A stretch of 8,126 nucleotides of DNA from an uncultured Kangiella sp. (GTDB lineage Bacteria; Pseudomonadota; Gammaproteobacteria; Enterobacterales; DSM-103792): NCBI GenBank assembly GCA_946480585.1, contig CAMLKQ010000091.1, forward strand, positions 1 through 8,126. Reading direction: 5' to 3'. Position numbers and translations under genes: made by a program. Below, piece after piece: positions 7,037 to 8,126 of the stretch (its first letter is position 1; every line of letters begins with the position of its first letter). A model generated the notes under the pieces. That model worked only from the letters and a program-made list of their open reading frames with translations. It had not been told where the DNA came from and made no database searches.

Positions 7037-8126
7037 AGGCCCATGCCAACGACACGGTGCGCGCACAGGCGCCTGCGTACTGCGCCGACTTTGCCGCGGT
7101 GCAAGCGGCTGAACAGCAGTGGCTGAAAGAGCGGCGCGCCGCGGTCGGCGGCATCGCCGCTGACGCACCGGTCGTCGGACTCGGGCTGTCCGGCGGCGGC
7201 ATCCGCTCTGCCTCGTTCAATCTCGGTGTGCTGCAAGCCTTGCAACGCAAAGGTTTGCTGAGTCGCATCGATTATCTGTCGTCAGTTTCCGGTGGTGGCT
7301 ACATCGCGTCCTGCCTGAGTTGGTTGCGCCAGCAGTTTCCGTTCAGCCGCAATGGCGAACTGGGCTCGCTGCCACTCGCCAACGGTCACGGTACCGTGCT
7401 CGACTGGTTGCGCGCACACGGCAGTTACCTGATCAGTGGTCGCGGCTTTTCCGGCTGGGCGCTGGCCGGCAGCATTCTCGCGGGCACGCTGCTCAATCTG
7501 GTGGTGTTGTTGCCACTGTTTTTGCTGCTGATTGGCGTTGCCAGCCGCGACTGGTTTGAATTGGCCTGGCCGGCGACCCTGCATTTGCCCGGCGCCGGCG
7601 CCATTCCCGGCCATGACGGGTTTATGGTGGCGGCGCTGCTGGGCGTCGCGGCACTGCTGCTGTTTGTGCTGACGACCTTGGTGTTCGCGCTCAGCACGGT
7701 GTTGCCGCCGTTGCGCCGACTGACCGCCGATTTCTTTTTCCGCCGTTTGCTTGGCAAATTGCTGGCGACCGCCGTCATTGCTTTGCTTGTCGGCACGCTG
7801 CCGTTGTTTGCTGGCATCGAAGAAACGGTGCTGCTGATTGTTCGCGCCGATGGCAGCCGCGAAGTTGCCCGTCATCTGTCTTATCTGTTGCCCATGCTGA
7901 CCGGTGCGCTGACCATCTGGCGCGCCAACAAAGGCGGTGGCGGTACCGTTGCCATCGTTGGTCTGGGCTTGTTGCTGTATAGCTTTTTCGTGCTGATGTA
8001 TCACCTTGCTGCGCACACCACGCTGTTGGCATCACCGGCGTTTTTCTGGTGGTGTGCAATCTCGTTGCTGCTGGCACTGGTGGTCGATATCAACGGCATT
8101 TCGATGCACAGCTATTACCGCGGCCG
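7033..8126 (+). CDS. Patatin-like phospholipase with multiple TM segments (partial, 3' end beyond window)
   Basis: At least 364 codons are open from the ATG at 7033 to the window edge with no stop. The start overlaps the cytochrome stop as ATGA, indicating translational coupling. The patatin fold opens with the oxyanion-hole motif SGGGIRSA (53-60) after a hydrophobic strand (VVGLGL). It continues to the nucleophile elbow SSVSGGGY (83-90), where Ser86 is the expected nucleophile. The usual Gly two residues before it is Ser84, giving SxSGG. From about 143 the protein is strongly hydrophobic, with six likely TM segments near 143-171, 198-225, 244-263, 283-297, 306-326 and 337-355. It then reads DINGISMHSYYRG (353-365), which resembles the segment after which large patatin-like proteins resume the catalytic domain. 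The partner Asp (DG[G/A]) should lie beyond the window. Enzymes of this family hydrolyse acyl esters of phospholipids or other lipids; this one should act at the inner membrane. Confidence 0.88.
   Translation, partial: MKAHANDTVRAQAPAYCADFAAVQAAEQQWLKERRAAVGGIAADAPVVGLGLSGGGIRSASFNLGVLQALQRKGLLSRIDYLSSVSGGGYIASCLSWLRQQFPFSRNGELGSLPLANGHGTVLDWLRAHGSYLISGRGFSGWALAGSILAGTLLNLVVLLPLFLLLIGVASRDWFELAWPATLHLPGAGAIPGHDGFMVAALLGVAALLLFVLTTLVFALSTVLPPLRRLTADFFFRRLLGKLLATAVIALLVGTLPLFAGIEETVLLIVRADGSREVARHLSYLLPMLTGALTIWRANKGGGGTVAIVGLGLLLYSFFVLMYHLAAHTTLLASPAFFWWCAISLLLALVVDINGISMHSYYRG

Noticed and set aside
7282..8016. Gln-rich minus-strand open frame opposite the patatin gene
   Set aside because: The glutamines come from CAG/CAA complementing Leu codons of the TM segments; this is an antisense artefact.

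Overview
The window reads as a chromosomal segment of a GC-rich (about 60% by eye) Gram-negative bacterium, most likely a gammaproteobacterium. This rests on two membrane diguanylate cyclases, a periplasmic di-heme c-type cytochrome and tight gene packing. No tRNA, rRNA, CRISPR array, insertion sequence or phage gene is visible. The species call is inference only.

Layout. Positions 1-149 are a non-coding leader with one candidate extended -10 promoter. Positions 150-2204 (+) encode a periplasmic-TPR, single-TM GGDEF diguanylate cyclase. It converges with a two-gene minus-strand unit, with only 2 bases between the opposing stop codons, which lie together in a perfect 10-bp palindrome. The minus-strand unit is a 7TMR-DISM-type GGDEF diguanylate cyclase (4470-2668) followed 14 bases later by a small hotdog-fold thioesterase (2653-2207). 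A 241-base intergenic region (4471-4711) separates this unit from a divergent plus-strand operon. That region holds a candidate promoter and a perfect 6-bp hairpin. The plus-strand operon is a RoxA-like di-heme cytochrome c (4712-7036) whose stop codon overlaps, as ATGA, the start of a patatin-like phospholipase with several TM segments (7033 to the window edge, incomplete).

How the genes may work together. The left half is c-di-GMP signalling: two sensor cyclases with different input domains, one with an intact product-inhibition I-site and one without. The right half may be a lipid-oxidation unit. RoxA-like di-heme proteins are known to oxidise unsaturated hydrophobic chains: polyisoprene for RoxA/RoxB, and oleic acid for the Pseudomonas aeruginosa PA2077/PA2078 di-heme pair. 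Patatin-like enzymes release fatty acids from lipids. The 4-bp overlap suggests co-translation, so an acyl-release plus acyl-oxidation module is the most interesting hypothesis here. The di-heme protein also carries a third, non-canonical CX3CH motif.
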